Below, piece by piece: positions 25,483 to 32,641 of a stretch of DNA of 55,704 nucleotides. Position 1 is the first letter of the stretch. Every line of letters starts with the position of its first letter. The stretch spans positions 1-55,704 of IMG/VR virus record IMGVR_UViG_3300035698_020072. One strand, 5' to 3'. The stretch comes from a virus. Position numbers and translations under genes: made by a program. A model generated the notes under the pieces. It was not told where the DNA came from. It saw only the letters and a program-made list of their open reading frames with translations, and did not search any database.

Positions 25483-25926
25483 CTAACGACACTTTTCAGT
25501 TTCCTCATCCAAGGCTTTTAGCGCGTTGCCATAACACTCTAAGAACCCACCAATTCCCTTTGCCACGATGTCAAAATCTTTTTCTTCTCTGTTGTCGCTA
25601 AACTTTTCAATAAACCAACAGTATAGTCCACCCTGCACGTTAATGTTTCTAATAGAAAGATGGAACACATTGTTACCAACCTCAACATCCTTTCGAATGT
25701 CTTTTGCATCCCAGTCTGCATCGTCATCATTAAATCTTTTTACAATTTCTTCAAAACAACCCCAATGTGATCCTATTCCACCCTCTTCATATGTCGTTGA
25801 TGGTCCACCATCTTTTTCCATGCTGTAAACATACCAACAATACATTCCTCCAGCCAACTCCTTGGTTCTTGCAACTATCCTTTTTTTGTCATCAACAGAC
25901 TTAACAACACAAATGTCTTTATTCAT
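25483..25926 (-). CDS. Hypothetical protein with internal duplication
   Basis: 147 residues containing two similar halves. The first half has GGMYCWYVYSM and later GGIGSHWGCFEEIV. The second has GGLYCWFIEKF and later GIGGFLECYGNAL. Shared positions are GG(M/L)YCW and GIG(S/G)...C(F/Y). The duplicated half is about 50-60 residues. No known family is recognised. Internal repeats often make a pseudo-dimer; Cys-Trp and acid residues may form a small binding site. Confidence 0.65.
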   Translation of the reverse strand: MNKDICVVKSVDDKKRIVARTKELAGGMYCWYVYSMEKDGGPSTTYEEGGIGSHWGCFEEIVKRFNDDDADWDAKDIRKDVEVGNNVFHLSIRNINVQGGLYCWFIEKFSDNREEKDFDIVAKGIGGFLECYGNALKALDEETEKCR

Positions 25927-25940
25927 TTTCCTACTCCTTA

Positions 25941-26456
25941 TCAGACGTAAAACAAACTTTTCTCATATTCTTCATACAAATAGCTTAGTGAATACGATTT
26001 GTAGGAATATAAATCTATGGCTCCCGAACCAGAACATGCTACTGATCTAATCCCGGCGTTTATCATCATCTTCGTGCATAGAAAACATGGGATAACAGAT
26101 GGATAGATTGTCTCGCCTATCTTGGCTTCGGAAATGGGTGTGCCGTCAGGTGTTTCTCCATATATGTAGACGATTGCCCCATCGGCTTTGTCTCCTGCTT
26201 GCAAGAGGGCATTCTGCTCGGCATGGACGGAAAAACACTTCTCGTAGTTAGAGCCTGATGGGATACGATTATCTTCCCTCCAGCACCTCATTATCTCCGT
26301 GCATTCGGGCATCCCAGATGGAGCACCACAGTAACCCGTGGATATGATCTTGTTGTCTTTGACTATAACCGCACCATACTTTCTTCTCAAGCACGTTGCC
26401 CTGTGTGCTATTGCTTCTGCTACGGAAAGCCAAGTGTGTTCCCATGAGGTTTTCAT
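25941..26456 (-). CDS. Deoxycytidylate (dCMP) deaminase
   Basis: 171 residues. Zinc-site motifs are FSVHAEQNALL (His78, Glu80) and IPCFLCTKMM (Cys124, Cys127). The substrate loop GYCGAPSGMPEC is typical of phage dCMP deaminases. The enzyme converts dCMP to dUMP, feeding ThyX at 4944-5645. The length matches the family. Starting GGAG-like site is near ATG 26456. It lies in a small-gene block, not next to ThyX. Confidence 0.94.
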   Translation of the reverse strand: MKTSWEHTWLSVAEAIAHRATCLRRKYGAVIVKDNKIISTGYCGAPSGMPECTEIMRCWREDNRIPSGSNYEKCFSVHAEQNALLQAGDKADGAIVYIYGETPDGTPISEAKIGETIYPSVIPCFLCTKMMINAGIRSVACSGSGAIDLYSYKSYSLSYLYEEYEKSLFYV

Positions 26457-26469
26457 TTTTTTTGCCTTT

Positions 26470-26667
26470 CTATTCGTTTTTAAGTGTTATGACGATTTCA
26501 TCACCACCGTCTTCTATGTCTACGGTATTAAACTTTCTTCCGTATTTCCCACCTCTGCTTTTCATGATTTGGAGATAGTCAATATTGTCTTCAATAACAA
26601 GTTCTGCCCCCCACATCTCTCTTCGTTCTATCGTTTGGTCTTTTCTTACTATGAGTATCTTCTTCAT
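26470..26667 (-). CDS. Small hypothetical protein
   Basis: 65 residues, alternating charged strands: KKILIVRKDQTIERREMW and VDIEDGGDEIVITLKNE. The composition suggests a small beta-rich fold. It ends just upstream of the dCMP deaminase gene. No family is recognised. Confidence 0.6.
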   Translation of the reverse strand: MKKILIVRKDQTIERREMWGAELVIEDNIDYLQIMKSRGGKYGRKFNTVDIEDGGDEIVITLKNE

Positions 26668-26706
26668 GTCATCCTACCTTTCTATTTCTTTCGTGCTACG
26701 AGTTTT

Positions 26707-26955
26707 TTATTTTTCTCCACCGCTGTTCCCAAACAACGTCATGCCAAAAAATTGTCCGATTGTATTCTTGGGGACACAGCCCTTGTTTATGTTATGAAAT
26801 TCGTTTGTCGCCAACATTGATGGGAAAAAGTCGTCGCCCTCATCTTCTGGCAAAAGGTCGTCGTTATCAACGGGGTCGCTGACGGGACGATCCTTCTTGT
26901 GGCGAGACGCGAATACGCCTTCTTTAAAATCATCGTCTTTCCAAAAAATACTCAT
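26707..26955 (-). CDS. Acidic small hypothetical protein
   Basis: 82 residues, with an acidic middle (DNDDLLPEDEGDDFFP) and a Gly/Phe-rich C-terminus (TIGQFFGMTLFGNSGG). Disorder is likely in the middle. ATG 26955 overlaps the stop of the next gene (ATGA). It has no recognised motif. Confidence 0.6.
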   Translation of the reverse strand: MSIFWKDDDFKEGVFASRHKKDRPVSDPVDNDDLLPEDEGDDFFPSMLATNEFHNINKGCVPKNTIGQFFGMTLFGNSGGEK

Positions 26956-27122
26956 GGTGTCTCCTGTCTACTTCCTTCTAATCGGTTTTCCATCGTGGCT
27001 ATCCTGTGGTCAATCCCAACAAACAACTCTCCTATATCATGGTGCTTAAAAACCTTTGGGGCTGACTCTACTTCGGGTTTGTCCATGTTTTTCTTCTTCT
27101 TTTTCTTTCTTCTCTTTGCCAT
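26952..27122 (-). CDS. Small basic-headed protein
   Basis: 56 residues. The start (ATG 27122) is preceded by AAGGA 9 nt upstream. The N-terminus is a run of lysines and arginines (MAKRRKKKKKKN), followed by a helical HHDIGELFVGIDHRIATMEN. The lysine run could bind nucleic acid. It overlaps the following gene by 4 nt (ATGA). It is too short for a family call. Confidence 0.6.
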   Translation of the reverse strand: MAKRRKKKKKKNMDKPEVESAPKVFKHHDIGELFVGIDHRIATMENRLEGSRQETP

Positions 27123-27124
27123 TT

Positions 27125-27295
27125 CTAAAAGTCCTTACTAAAAAATACAAATCGAGTTACTTCTCTATCCTGACTGGCAATATCCCAGTTTTCCTTAGAC
27201 TCAAAATCCACGTGGCGTATGGGACTACAACTTGTCATCATCAGAGAGACTATCAACATCATCGCCACAAGCAGTATCTTTATTATTTTCTTCAT
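27125..27295 (-). CDS. Small lipoprotein, overlaps an upstream gene
   Basis: 56 residues from ATG 27295. A signal peptide (MKKIIKILLVAMMLIVSL) is followed by a lipobox LMMTSC, after which about 33 residues remain. This predicts lipoprotein attachment to a membrane. The gene overlaps the last 71 nt of the gene at 27225-28094 in another frame. The arrangement recalls Rz/Rz1 spanins, but no proline-rich Rz1 sequence is seen, so that is not claimed. The ribosome site is weak. Confidence 0.65.
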   Translation of the reverse strand: MKKIIKILLVAMMLIVSLMMTSCSPIRHVDFESKENWDIASQDREVTRFVFFSKDF

Positions 27296-28094
27296 AGTTT
27301 TCTTCTTCTTTCGCAAGATCCATGGCGCTATAGTCTCCGCCAGAAAACTTCCAATCTTCAGGATCTTCTGGTCCCGATAGTTCGGTTGCTATTCCCATTT
27401 CTTCAGTATCGTTTGATATTTTTAGCTTACTGTTTTCATCAGAACGTTTTATTGTTTGTGGATTAGCAATGCCAAATGCTACCGACGACTCCTCAACTGG
27501 ATATCCAACGATTTCGGCAAAATGTTCTTTTATCTTTTCTACGCCTGATAGTGCTGTCGCTTCGTAAAAGGGGTTCTCAACAACAAACCTGTCGTAAGAC
27601 AGTTCGTCAAGTTTGGTAAAATCAACTCCAACGAGCTTTTCTACGTCCTTGTTTTTCTCAAGGAAACCATCCAGAGCTTCTTTTGAACCAAACATATGCG
27701 TGGTAGGGGGAAGATTCATTATCCTGCCGTGCTTGACTACCGGCCACTCTCTCCACGAAGGCTTCTCTCTGACCATAATGAGGACAAGATCGTCATCACT
27801 CATTAAAAACCCATAACAATAACTGGAACCAATGTGTTTTGCGTGGTCGGGAAATATGTCTTTGAATTTCTTGAAGGTTTCAGTGTCGCTTCTTATGGGA
27901 CCATTTTCGCCAGAAAGGAATAGGCTTCCGAAGCAGTATGTGGCGCAGACTATCTTATCACCACCTACGAAAAACGTTGTGCTCTTAATCCTACTGTAAT
28001 CAAGGGGTTTCATTTTCTTTGGGGAGACCGTCGTTATGATTTTATCTTCACCAAACGTCTCGGCGGTTATTCCATCTTTTTTGAACATTAACAT
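27225..28094 (-). CDS. Hypothetical protein with acidic C-terminus
   Basis: 289 residues. N-terminal beta-rich residues (KIITTVSPKKM, FFVGGDKIVC) and two Cys-Tyr elements (CATYCFGSLF, SSYCYGFLMSDDD) suggest an all-beta or mixed fold. The C-terminal 60 residues are acidic and disordered. GGAG 8 nt upstream supports ATG 28094. It sits just downstream of the SSB gene, so it may act with DNA, but no motif shows it. Confidence 0.7.
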   Translation of the reverse strand: MLMFKKDGITAETFGEDKIITTVSPKKMKPLDYSRIKSTTFFVGGDKIVCATYCFGSLFLSGENGPIRSDTETFKKFKDIFPDHAKHIGSSYCYGFLMSDDDLVLIMVREKPSWREWPVVKHGRIMNLPPTTHMFGSKEALDGFLEKNKDVEKLVGVDFTKLDELSYDRFVVENPFYEATALSGVEKIKEHFAEIVGYPVEESSVAFGIANPQTIKRSDENSKLKISNDTEEMGIATELSGPEDPEDWKFSGGDYSAMDLAKEEENYEENNKDTACGDDVDSLSDDDKL

Positions 28095-28098
28095 TGAC

Positions 28099-28437
28099 TT
28101 ACTCCTCCTTTTTGTTTCCCATGATATCTATTCTCTCGGCAACAACACAAAGTTCTTCTCTATCTTCTCCACCACTTGAAGTCCATTCGTCCATGCGAAG
28201 TCTTCCTTCGAGGAAAATCTTTGTTCCTTCTTTTGCATTTTCACTAAGATATGTTGCGGTTTGTGCCCAAGCTATGCAGTTAATATAAGATGTTTCACTT
28301 TTCTTTTGTCCATTCTTTTTTTGCCAGCTACGACCTACACTTAGGGTAAAGTTTACAACCGCACTTAGTCCATCGGTTTCCCCAACATCAAGATCATCGA
28401 CTATCGTGCCACTCAAAAATATTCTGTTTATATTCAT
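28099..28437 (-). CDS. ssb: Single-stranded DNA-binding protein (OB-fold)
   Basis: 112 residues. The N-terminal NRIFLSGTIVDDLDVGETDG followed by FTLSVGRSWQKKNGQKK fits the OB-fold of bacterial SSB. Then SYINCIAWAQTATYLSENAK, IFLEGRLRMDEW and a strand CVVAERIDIMG complete the barrel. It lacks the usual long acidic C-terminal tail, ending in KKEE. It would coat single-stranded DNA at replication forks and act with the RecA-like recombinase. A consensus promoter lies upstream. Confidence 0.92.
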   Translation of the reverse strand: MNINRIFLSGTIVDDLDVGETDGLSAVVNFTLSVGRSWQKKNGQKKSETSYINCIAWAQTATYLSENAKEGTKIFLEGRLRMDEWTSSGGEDREELCVVAERIDIMGNKKEE

Positions 28438-28469
28438 AGTTGTTCTCCATTTCTTTTTTCGTCTATTCT

Positions 28470-28497
28470 ATTATACGTTTTTTTTGCTAAAAAGCAA
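28470..28497 (-). promoter_or_regulatory. Sigma70-like promoter before ssb
   Basis: On the minus strand TTGCTT (28497-28492), 16 nt, and TATAAT (28475-28470) followed by AGAATAG. The -35 has a two-base deviation from TTGACA; the -10 and the downstream bases match the other promoters here. It overlaps the final codons of the gene at 28487-29044. Confidence 0.8.
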
Positions 28498-29044
28498 GTG
28501 CCTTTTTGAAAATATCTTGCGCCCCCGTCCTAAAGACTTTTGGAATTATATAAGCGTCATCCATACAAAAGCTTATGGCTTCAGAAACTATTTCCCTGTA
28601 AGAATAACCTTTCTTCTTAAGCCACCATCTTATTAACTGCCTCTTCTCTTTATCCATTTTATACCACATGATCTTCATTTTTTCAAGCAGGTCTTCATTA
28701 AAATCCATAAGATAATGCATGACCTCGTGTCTTACAGACGATAGCCCAAACGAAGATGCAACGCCAAAGTCCTTTCTTCCGAACAACGAATAGGTTATGA
28801 ATACGAGTTCGCTCTCTATTTTGGTAATATCTTTTCTTCTCGTGTTCTTTTTGAAGACATCTCCGGACATGTAACATCCATATACCATGCTACCGTTTTT
28901 GAAAATAGTTTCTGCAAATTTGTCATGTTTGTCTTCGTCTCTAAATACTACAAGCAAGAGGTTCGTGTTTCTGAGCTTGATATAAGTTGGGTTCCGTAGT
29001 TTTATTTTATGAATTTCGTCGAGGCTTTTTTCAAGTAGGTGCAT
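28487..29044 (-). CDS. Putative zinc metalloprotein with HExxH motif
   Basis: 185 residues. HEVMH at residues 106-110 (SVRHEVMHYLMDFN) is a canonical HExxH; a downstream Glu at 155 (VSEAISF) is a candidate third ligand. An aromatic region MVYGCYMSGDVF precedes it. No signal peptide is present. Family relatives of this type act as metallopeptidases or processing proteases; the substrate is not known. A single motif can be coincidental, so confidence is moderate. Confidence 0.65.
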   Translation of the reverse strand: MHLLEKSLDEIHKIKLRNPTYIKLRNTNLLLVVFRDEDKHDKFAETIFKNGSMVYGCYMSGDVFKKNTRRKDITKIESELVFITYSLFGRKDFGVASSFGLSSVRHEVMHYLMDFNEDLLEKMKIMWYKMDKEKRQLIRWWLKKKGYSYREIVSEAISFCMDDAYIIPKVFRTGAQDIFKKALAF

Positions 29045-29051
29045 TTACTCC

Positions 29052-29279
29052 TCATTCGGGAGGAAGCCTCCCCTCTTCAACGGCTTGGCGATAGTTTTCT
29101 TCTCCGCGTTTCCCTATCGTCCTTCTTCTTATTATCCCGCGCTGTATTCTTCTCGTTATGGTTTTGACCATCTTTTTGCCACACTTACAACTTGGTGGAC
29201 TAGAAATAGCATCTTCATAGTGCGCGTAGTCGTGTTCTTCTTCCTTGTTGCAGTCCTCGCAAAGAAAGTTATAAATCAT
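29052..29279 (-). CDS. Small zinc-ribbon protein
   Basis: 75 residues. CEDCN near the start and CKCGKK about 25 residues later form a CxxC-x-CxC zinc ribbon similar to FmdB-type regulators. The C-terminus is basic (RRIQRGIIRRRTIGKRG) and would suit nucleic-acid binding. A regulatory role is plausible but not shown. Confidence 0.75.
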   Translation of the reverse strand: MIYNFLCEDCNKEEEHDYAHYEDAISSPPSCKCGKKMVKTITRRIQRGIIRRRTIGKRGEENYRQAVEEGRLPPE

Positions 29280-29283
29280 AACC

Positions 29284-30444
29284 TCAACCCCTGTCTAAGT
29301 TTATGTTCCTCAGCATTGAAATATCACCAAAATCATCAATGGCAAAAAGTGTCTGGCTGGGGTGCTTGACCTTCTTCCTCAGCCTCTTCATTGAATAAAT
29401 ATCTCCGCCTGGGAAACAACCATTCACGATTATCTTCATTGAATTATTTTCTATACAGAATGGAACGTGAAAATGTCCTAGAACCATTATGTCCACGTCG
29501 TCGTGCATTCCGTCAACATCTTTGGAAGCCCTGTTTATTGATGCGTGTGGAGAATCTGCCCCACCACCTATGTCCTCGCCGTGCATGGCAAAAACATTAA
29601 CACCATTGATTTCCTTTTTAAGCCACCACGTTGCTGGAATTGTAAAGTCTATGTTCTCATGGTTGGCCAACGTAAGACCTGCTATCTCGTATGCAAACCT
29701 GTCAAAGCTAGCTGCCTCGGCATTATCTCCGGGCTTACCAACTCGTGAGTGGTTCCCAGCTACCCCGTAAAAACTAACCCTATTGACCTCATCAGACAAA
29801 CAAATCAACATATCGGCTATGCACCTAGATGCCATTATGGTCTGTTCGTAAATGTTCATATCAATATATGCTGCCGACCACTTACCAGCGTTCACAAGCA
29901 GCCCGTGAACCATGTCTCCAAGTCCAAATACGTGGATTCTGTTTATGGGAACGATTTTTCGGCGCTCCCTGACGATCTCAATAACCCAAGCCTTTAGGTT
30001 CTTGAACCTTTTTAAGAAGGTGTCGTTGTCATATGAAGCAAGCCCACCAGTTTCTTTGTTGTTATAGCTTAGTCCGATTTCAAGGTCAGACATCAGCAAC
30101 ACGAGATCCTCATGTCTTGTCGATCTTATTTTCTTTACTTTTTTTTGCATAAATGGGATTGCTTTTATTGATTTTTTAAGTGATTCAATTACGATGTCCG
30201 TTCGTGTCCTGCTTACGTCATTCTTTCTTTTTTCTCGTTTTTTTACGCTTTTGGTATAATCATGGTCTTGTTCGTCCAACTCAGACAGTGCGCTTTTTAC
30301 CACCTGCCTATTGTATTTTGCCCTACATGACCCTTCATTTTTTCCCGGTATCCTTTTTGCTATTTCCCTGTATGGCATTCCCTTCGACTCTCTTAGCTTG
30401 ACAAGTTTTTCCGTTTCGTTGTCTGTCCATTGGTCGTCAAACAT
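29284..30444 (-). CDS. SANT/Myb-like domain fused to metallophosphoesterase
   Basis: 386 residues. The N-terminal 45 residues (WTDNETEKLVKLRESKGMPY then REIAKRI) match a SANT/Myb-like DNA-binding helix set. A basic linker follows. The phosphoesterase part has LVLLMSDLEIG, VFGLGDMVHG, YGVAGNHSRVG and IMVLGHFHVPF, giving the Asp, Asn and His metal ligands of the calcineurin/SbcD-like fold. The combination suggests a DNA-targeted phosphoesterase or nuclease. DNA cleavage is not shown by the sequence. Confidence 0.9.
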   Translation of the reverse strand: MFDDQWTDNETEKLVKLRESKGMPYREIAKRIPGKNEGSCRAKYNRQVVKSALSELDEQDHDYTKSVKKREKRKNDVSRTRTDIVIESLKKSIKAIPFMQKKVKKIRSTRHEDLVLLMSDLEIGLSYNNKETGGLASYDNDTFLKRFKNLKAWVIEIVRERRKIVPINRIHVFGLGDMVHGLLVNAGKWSAAYIDMNIYEQTIMASRCIADMLICLSDEVNRVSFYGVAGNHSRVGKPGDNAEAASFDRFAYEIAGLTLANHENIDFTIPATWWLKKEINGVNVFAMHGEDIGGGADSPHASINRASKDVDGMHDDVDIMVLGHFHVPFCIENNSMKIIVNGCFPGGDIYSMKRLRKKVKHPSQTLFAIDDFGDISMLRNINLDRG

Positions 30445-30453
30445 AAATTCTCC

Positions 30454-30834
30454 TTACTTTCCATGCCTTCTGTTGCAATCTTCCTTGCTAACAAGATTGG
30501 CTTGACTTTCATAATATAGGTTAAAAGCGCTCTTAATGTCTTTTCTTAGCTCTTCTATGAGTGCGTTTACGGACTTTAGTCCATCCTCAAGGGTTTTGGT
30601 TATGTTTTCTTTGTCGTTCTTAAGAAGAGCAACATCTCTTTTTACTACTTCCATTTCTCTTTCTTGTTCTTTCTCTTGTTTTTCAGCTTTTTCAGACTCT
30701 TCTTTGAGTCTTTTGTCTATTGATTCTAGTGCGTCTTCCATTCGCTTATTGGCACTTAGATACATGTGTCGCATTAGTCCAAGAATAAGAATAGCAAGCG
30801 GGATTGCTACGGACAGGGGTATTTTTAATTCCAT
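30454..30834 (-). CDS. Single-pass membrane coiled-coil protein
   Basis: 126 residues. An N-terminal membrane segment (about residues 6-26, LSVAIPLAILILGLMRHMYL) is followed by a long Lys/Glu-rich coiled coil (about 35-95) and a C-terminal SKEDCNRRHG. It resembles an i-spanin or other membrane-anchored coiled-coil protein in layout, but no Rz-specific feature is seen. GGAG is present upstream. A weak TATAAT lies upstream of the gene. Confidence 0.7.
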   Translation of the reverse strand: MELKIPLSVAIPLAILILGLMRHMYLSANKRMEDALESIDKRLKEESEKAEKQEKEQEREMEVVKRDVALLKNDKENITKTLEDGLKSVNALIEELRKDIKSAFNLYYESQANLVSKEDCNRRHGK

Positions 30835-30878
30835 TATGACGGTCTCCGAAGAAGGGACAAAGGTAATGGTTCTGTCCT

Positions 30879-30884
30879 ATTATA
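30879..30884 (-). promoter_or_regulatory. Isolated -10-like element
   Basis: A TATAAT is present on the minus strand at 30884-30879, upstream of the gene at 30454-30834. No TTGACA-like -35 is found at 16-18 nt. It may be a weak promoter or chance in an AT-rich region. Confidence 0.3.
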
Positions 30885-31071
30885 CACCGATGTTGGCTAT
30901 TAGGTTCTTGCCAGCTTTGATGTCTAACATTTCTTCTATGGAGAAAAACCCGCTTTGACACACTATCTCATCGGCCATTGATGGACTATATGCGAACATG
31001 AGATATAGATACATTGATTCGTTTACGTCTAAGGTGTTGGCGTTGCAGTCCGTTGTGCCTACTTTTTGCAT
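30880..31071 (-). CDS. Small hypothetical protein
   Basis: 63 residues, starting in the last bases of the Ntn-hydrolase gene. It contains SMYLYLMFAYSPSMADEIV and SGFFSIEEMLDIKAGK. No membrane helix is firm and no motif is recognised. A position right after the Ntn-hydrolase gene could indicate a partner, but there is no sequence evidence. Confidence 0.6.
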   Translation of the reverse strand: MQKVGTTDCNANTLDVNESMYLYLMFAYSPSMADEIVCQSGFFSIEEMLDIKAGKNLIANIGV

Positions 31072-31640
31072 TTACGGCCTCCATTTTTGGCTTTTAGCTT
31101 GAGTATTTTGAATGGTGCAGCTACACACGAATCACAAGATGCAGAAATTTTAAGAGCTTTCTTTATTTTGTTTGATGTAGACATTTTTTGGTTTTCTATG
31201 GCATAAAGAGCACTTATGGCAAAATCAGCGCCACAACCGCAACAGTCAAAGTCTTCTGGATGTATGGCAATTTGATAGTCACTGTGAATATGATACAATT
31301 TCCCATTATACCCAACAAGAAACTCTCCATAAGATATACTGTCTACCTCATCCTTTTCTCTATTAAACCCTCCGCTTTTCATTATTTCTCTCACGCCCTC
31401 TACGAATTCAGTAACCATGTATTCATAATCATCTACTCCTGCATAATGGGGTGGTGGATCAAACTTGAATTTTAAAAGTTGTCCCATTCGTGGGCTTCCA
31501 CAATATCCAAAAATAAAATCTTCTGTCTTAAAAATCTTGCTGTCATTTCTGGTTTTTATTTCATTCCCTCGTGTTGCGGCAGAATCAGCACCCATGTAGA
31601 TGTCGCCATTTTTCTCAACATATCCAACTATACAAGTCAT
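31059..31640 (-). CDS. Proteasome-like Ntn hydrolase (HslV/20S beta type)
   Basis: 193 residues. The N-terminus MTCIVGYVEKNGDIYMGADS matches proteasome beta/HslV-type Ntn hydrolases, in which a Thr at position 2, exposed after Met removal, is the nucleophile. Further conserved places are GADSAATRG, IFGYCGSPRM, GEFLVGYNG and CGCGADFAISALYA, like the HslV GxGxxxAxAA segment. The C-terminal 30 residues are Lys/Cys-rich. Relatives are self-compartmentalised peptidases; a phage function is not known to me. No ATPase partner gene is present in the window. Confidence 0.85.
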   Translation of the reverse strand: MTCIVGYVEKNGDIYMGADSAATRGNEIKTRNDSKIFKTEDFIFGYCGSPRMGQLLKFKFDPPPHYAGVDDYEYMVTEFVEGVREIMKSGGFNREKDEVDSISYGEFLVGYNGKLYHIHSDYQIAIHPEDFDCCGCGADFAISALYAIENQKMSTSNKIKKALKISASCDSCVAAPFKILKLKAKNGGRKCKK

Positions 31641-32197
31641 TTTACTTTCTCCTTATATTCGAGTATTCGAGTTTCCGTGTAATCCCGTTTGGGTTCATCC
31701 AGTGCCCAGACGCAATGCATGTATTCACTATTATCTGATCCACCACCATCAAAAGAAGGTCTCCGTGAGTGGATAAAACAGTACTTTGGCATGTTGTTTA
31801 GCCAGAAATCATTACGCTTTTTGCTGCCAAAAAACCCAAGACGGAAAAGCATGGCAACACGACGTTCTGACACAATCAGTGCTTTTTTCAAAAAGTTCAT
31901 TGCAAGAGAAAAGGGTGGATTCGTTATTATTAGATCGTGATTTTCAAGTGAACACGAGTTTAAAAAATCATAATGTGTGTCTGCTGGTGAATCTTCGCGT
32001 ATATCATTTGTTGCTATTTTAATATTAAATGTTTTTCCAATTACATGTGGATAACTCATATGTGTTTTTTCGTCACCGCCAGCACAGGGATCGAGTATGC
32101 TTCTTAGTGATGGAAAAGAATCAGCCTTCAGCCATGCATTAAGGAATTCCTCTATTACCCAATGTGGTGTGACGTAGTAATCATCTTTGTTTCTCAT
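31637..32197 (-). CDS. Amino-DNA methyltransferase (NPPF type)
   Basis: 186 residues. The SAM site is ILDPCAGGDEKTH, and the catalytic motif IV is NPPFSLAMNF. A motif YVTPHWVIEEFLNAW at the start is typical of phage N6-adenine methyltransferases. It would methylate adenine or cytosine amino groups in DNA. Start overlaps the Ntn-hydrolase stop region by 4 nt in the other direction of reading order. It complements the MT-A70-type enzyme at 24381-24965. Confidence 0.9.
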   Translation of the reverse strand: MRNKDDYYVTPHWVIEEFLNAWLKADSFPSLRSILDPCAGGDEKTHMSYPHVIGKTFNIKIATNDIREDSPADTHYDFLNSCSLENHDLIITNPPFSLAMNFLKKALIVSERRVAMLFRLGFFGSKKRNDFWLNNMPKYCFIHSRRPSFDGGGSDNSEYMHCVWALDEPKRDYTETRILEYKEKVK

Positions 32198-32211
32198 TCT
32201 GATATTCCCAT

Positions 32212-32463
32212 CTATTCTATTTTATATCCAAAGTGCTTTAAGACATGGGCAAGCGAAAAAATAAATCCTACAAATAGTGCAACAAAATCAATAACCATTG
32301 TTGTGAGGAACAGAAATGCTGAAAAACTGTGTGTGGTGCTATTTTCCGCAACGGTTTTGTAAAGATCGTAATACCCAAGACAAATTAATCCAGCCATGAA
32401 AAAATTAACAAAAGCGAAAACACCAACAATCATGAAATCGTTAACATCTATTTTCTTATCCAT
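32212..32463 (-). CDS. Small membrane protein, two helices
   Basis: 83 residues with two predicted membrane helices (about 10-30, MIVGVFAFVNFFMAGLIC, and 50-75, FLFLTTMVIDFVALFVGF). Charged ends KIDVNDF and KHFGYKIE flank them. No lipobox is seen. Size and topology are compatible with a holin, but no genetic context (endolysin) supports that. Confidence 0.65.
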   Translation of the reverse strand: MDKKIDVNDFMIVGVFAFVNFFMAGLICLGYYDLYKTVAENSTTHSFSAFLFLTTMVIDFVALFVGFIFSLAHVLKHFGYKIE

Positions 32464-32641
32464 CGAAATCTCCTAACTTTCTCCATCCTCCCCTACCCGG
32501 CCTTCCCATAACCATAGTTGCAAAAAGTTTTAACTTTCATTGCTTTTGACCATCAGGGACTATAGACTCCTGACCGATTGCCTTGTAGAAAAACCCCATA
32601 CACCAAAAGGTGTTAGGAACAACAATAAAAGTATAAAAAAG
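32464..32641 (-). other. 178-nt intergenic region with hairpins
   Basis: No open reading frame is seen. Two inverted repeats are present: TCAGG...CCTGA (32553-32573) with an inner CTATAG palindrome, and the terminator-like hairpin at 32594-32617. There is no strong promoter for the gene at 32463. The region may hold a transcription boundary or a small RNA, which cannot be told apart here. Confidence 0.5.
32589..32617 (-). terminator. Probable rho-independent terminator
   Basis: On the minus strand ACACC TTTT GGTGT forms a 5-bp stem with a 4-nt loop, extended by CC/GG pairs after a mismatch, followed by GGTTTTT. It would end transcription of the genes reading through from 33000 and above. The stem is short, so confidence is moderate. 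Confidence 0.5.

Noticed and set aside
27125-28094. Spanin pair (Rz/Rz1) call for the nested lipoprotein
   Set aside because: The outer gene has no membrane anchor or coiled coil, and the lipoprotein is not proline-rich.
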